Made by a program: the position numbers and the translations under genes. From NCBI RefSeq assembly GCF_018390535.1, contig NZ_JAHBBW010000004.1, positions 295,575 through 359,574 on the forward strand: a stretch of 64,000 bases of DNA. Direction: 5' to 3'. Source of the DNA: Bacteroides propionicigenes (GTDB lineage: Bacteria; Bacteroidota; Bacteroidia; Bacteroidales; Bacteroidaceae). Shown here in pieces: positions 63,552-64,000 of this stretch; within the stretch, counting starts at the first letter, position 1; every line of letters starts with the position of its first letter. Under the pieces are notes generated by a model. That model did not search any database and had not been told where the DNA came from. It saw only the letters and a program-made list of their open reading frames with translations.

Positions 63552-64000
63552 TTATTGGAGTTCCTCTACCACCCAACGTTCAATATTGCGCGTGGTGTTA
63601 CTGAAGTTCACCCCTATCTTGAGCACTTTGCGGCTGTCCGCGGCAAAAGGCAACGCATACTGCTTATCATTGATTTGATGCAAAGCCTCTTCGGCAGTGC
63701 CATCCAGTTTGAACTCCATGACATAGATGTACTTGTCGGTTTGCAGCACCAAGTCTATTCTGCCCTGCGAAGTGTGGTATTCCGCTTTCACATAAAAGCC
63801 CACCAGCCTAAAGACGATGAAAAGTACATTCTGGTAGTGCAGCTCCAAGTCCTTCACCAGTTCGTAAGGCGTATCGGCGCCTCAATCTTATTGAAACGAG
63901 TATAATAAGGGATAAGGAACTTCACAAAACCCTCCTCCACCTCACGATTAGGAAAACCGAGACGGTAAAGGCCAAACTCTTCATTATACCCCTTTATCGT
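63552..64000 (-). pseudogene. AAA-ATPase/PD-(D/E)XK gene, C-terminal part, frameshifted
   Basis: Minus-strand remnant of the large Bacteroides AAA-ATPase-like/PDDEXK family, running off the right edge. The frame entering from the edge reads YNEEFGLYRLGFPNREVEEG and KFLIPYYTRF before meeting a stop near 63855. The frame from about 63885 continues with TPYELVKDLELHYQNVLFIV, RIDLVLQTDKYIYVMEFKLD (nuclease D and E-x-K) and NIERWVVEE. In intact relatives, as I recall them, about 30 residues lie between PYYT and the DTPYEL segment. A deletion with frameshift therefore appears to have inactivated the gene. It ends 31 bp from the convergent HTCS stop. Confidence 0.7.

Noticed and set aside
1..64000. 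CRISPR arrays, tRNA and rRNA genes
   Set aside because: Read for regularly spaced repeats and for tRNA/rRNA landmarks on both strands; none was seen, though a covariance-model search was not possible.

Overview
The window looks like a Bacteroides chromosome, or a very close relative. The support is lineage-specific: promoters of the TTTG / TAnnTTTG type, a UpxY/UpxZ pair heading a capsule locus, a SusC/SusD pair under an ECF sigma/anti-sigma pair, a hybrid two-component system (HTCS), an integrase of the CTnDOT type and IS66 relics. No rRNA, tRNA or CRISPR array was seen. All family calls come from reading motifs and residues by eye; no database search was run.

Region 1 (about 26.9 kb down to 0.45 kb, all minus strand) is a Wzx/Wzy-type capsular polysaccharide operon. 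It starts with upxY and upxZ. Next come three enzymes of the CapE/WbvR/WbvD type for a UDP-N-acetyl-6-deoxy-L-hexosamine. Then follow an MBL-fold hydrolase, an amino-acid-type adenylation enzyme, a fusion of an FrhB-like iron-sulfur domain with a hexapeptide acyltransferase, and an acyl carrier protein. The flippase, an aldo/keto reductase, an SGNH-like protein, a pyruvyl transferase, three glycosyltransferases, an EpsG-type polymerase, LicD, a cytidylyltransferase, an exported propeller-like protein, an SDR and a membrane acyltransferase come after that. The operon ends with a WbpV-like reductase and a WbpL/WecA-like initiating transferase. Many gene borders overlap by ATGA or TAATG. IS66 relics, all in the operon's orientation, sit at both ends. 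Upstream of upxY lies a 186-bp segment bounded by 26-bp inverted repeats. It carries a consensus promoter that points AWAY from the capsule genes, so this assembly appears to hold the OFF state of a phase-variable capsule.

Region 2 (27.3-33.9 kb) has three small or unknown rightward genes, including a DUF4373-type protein and a candidate attenuator or small RNA. A divergent sugar cluster follows: manA leftward, and galM, a sugar MFS transporter and galK rightward, closed by a strong terminator.

Region 3 (about 34.3-40.8 kb) looks like a small integrated island: a CTnDOT-type tyrosine recombinase, a RhuM-like protein, and a three-gene minus-strand operon. That operon encodes a GmrSD-like DUF262/DUF1524 protein, a PUA/EVE-like small protein and a PD-(D/E)XK nuclease. 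I read it as a defence operon.

Region 4 (41.4-54.1 kb) is a polysaccharide utilisation locus: ECF sigma, FecR anti-sigma, SusC with an STN domain, SusD, a two-domain esterase, GH3 and GH88. Region 5 (54.3-63.5 kb) is a separate arabinose-polymer cluster (GH43, GH51, endo-arabinanase-like GH43) with a divergent HTCS regulator and no SusCD of its own. The window ends in a broken AAA-ATPase/PD-(D/E)XK gene.
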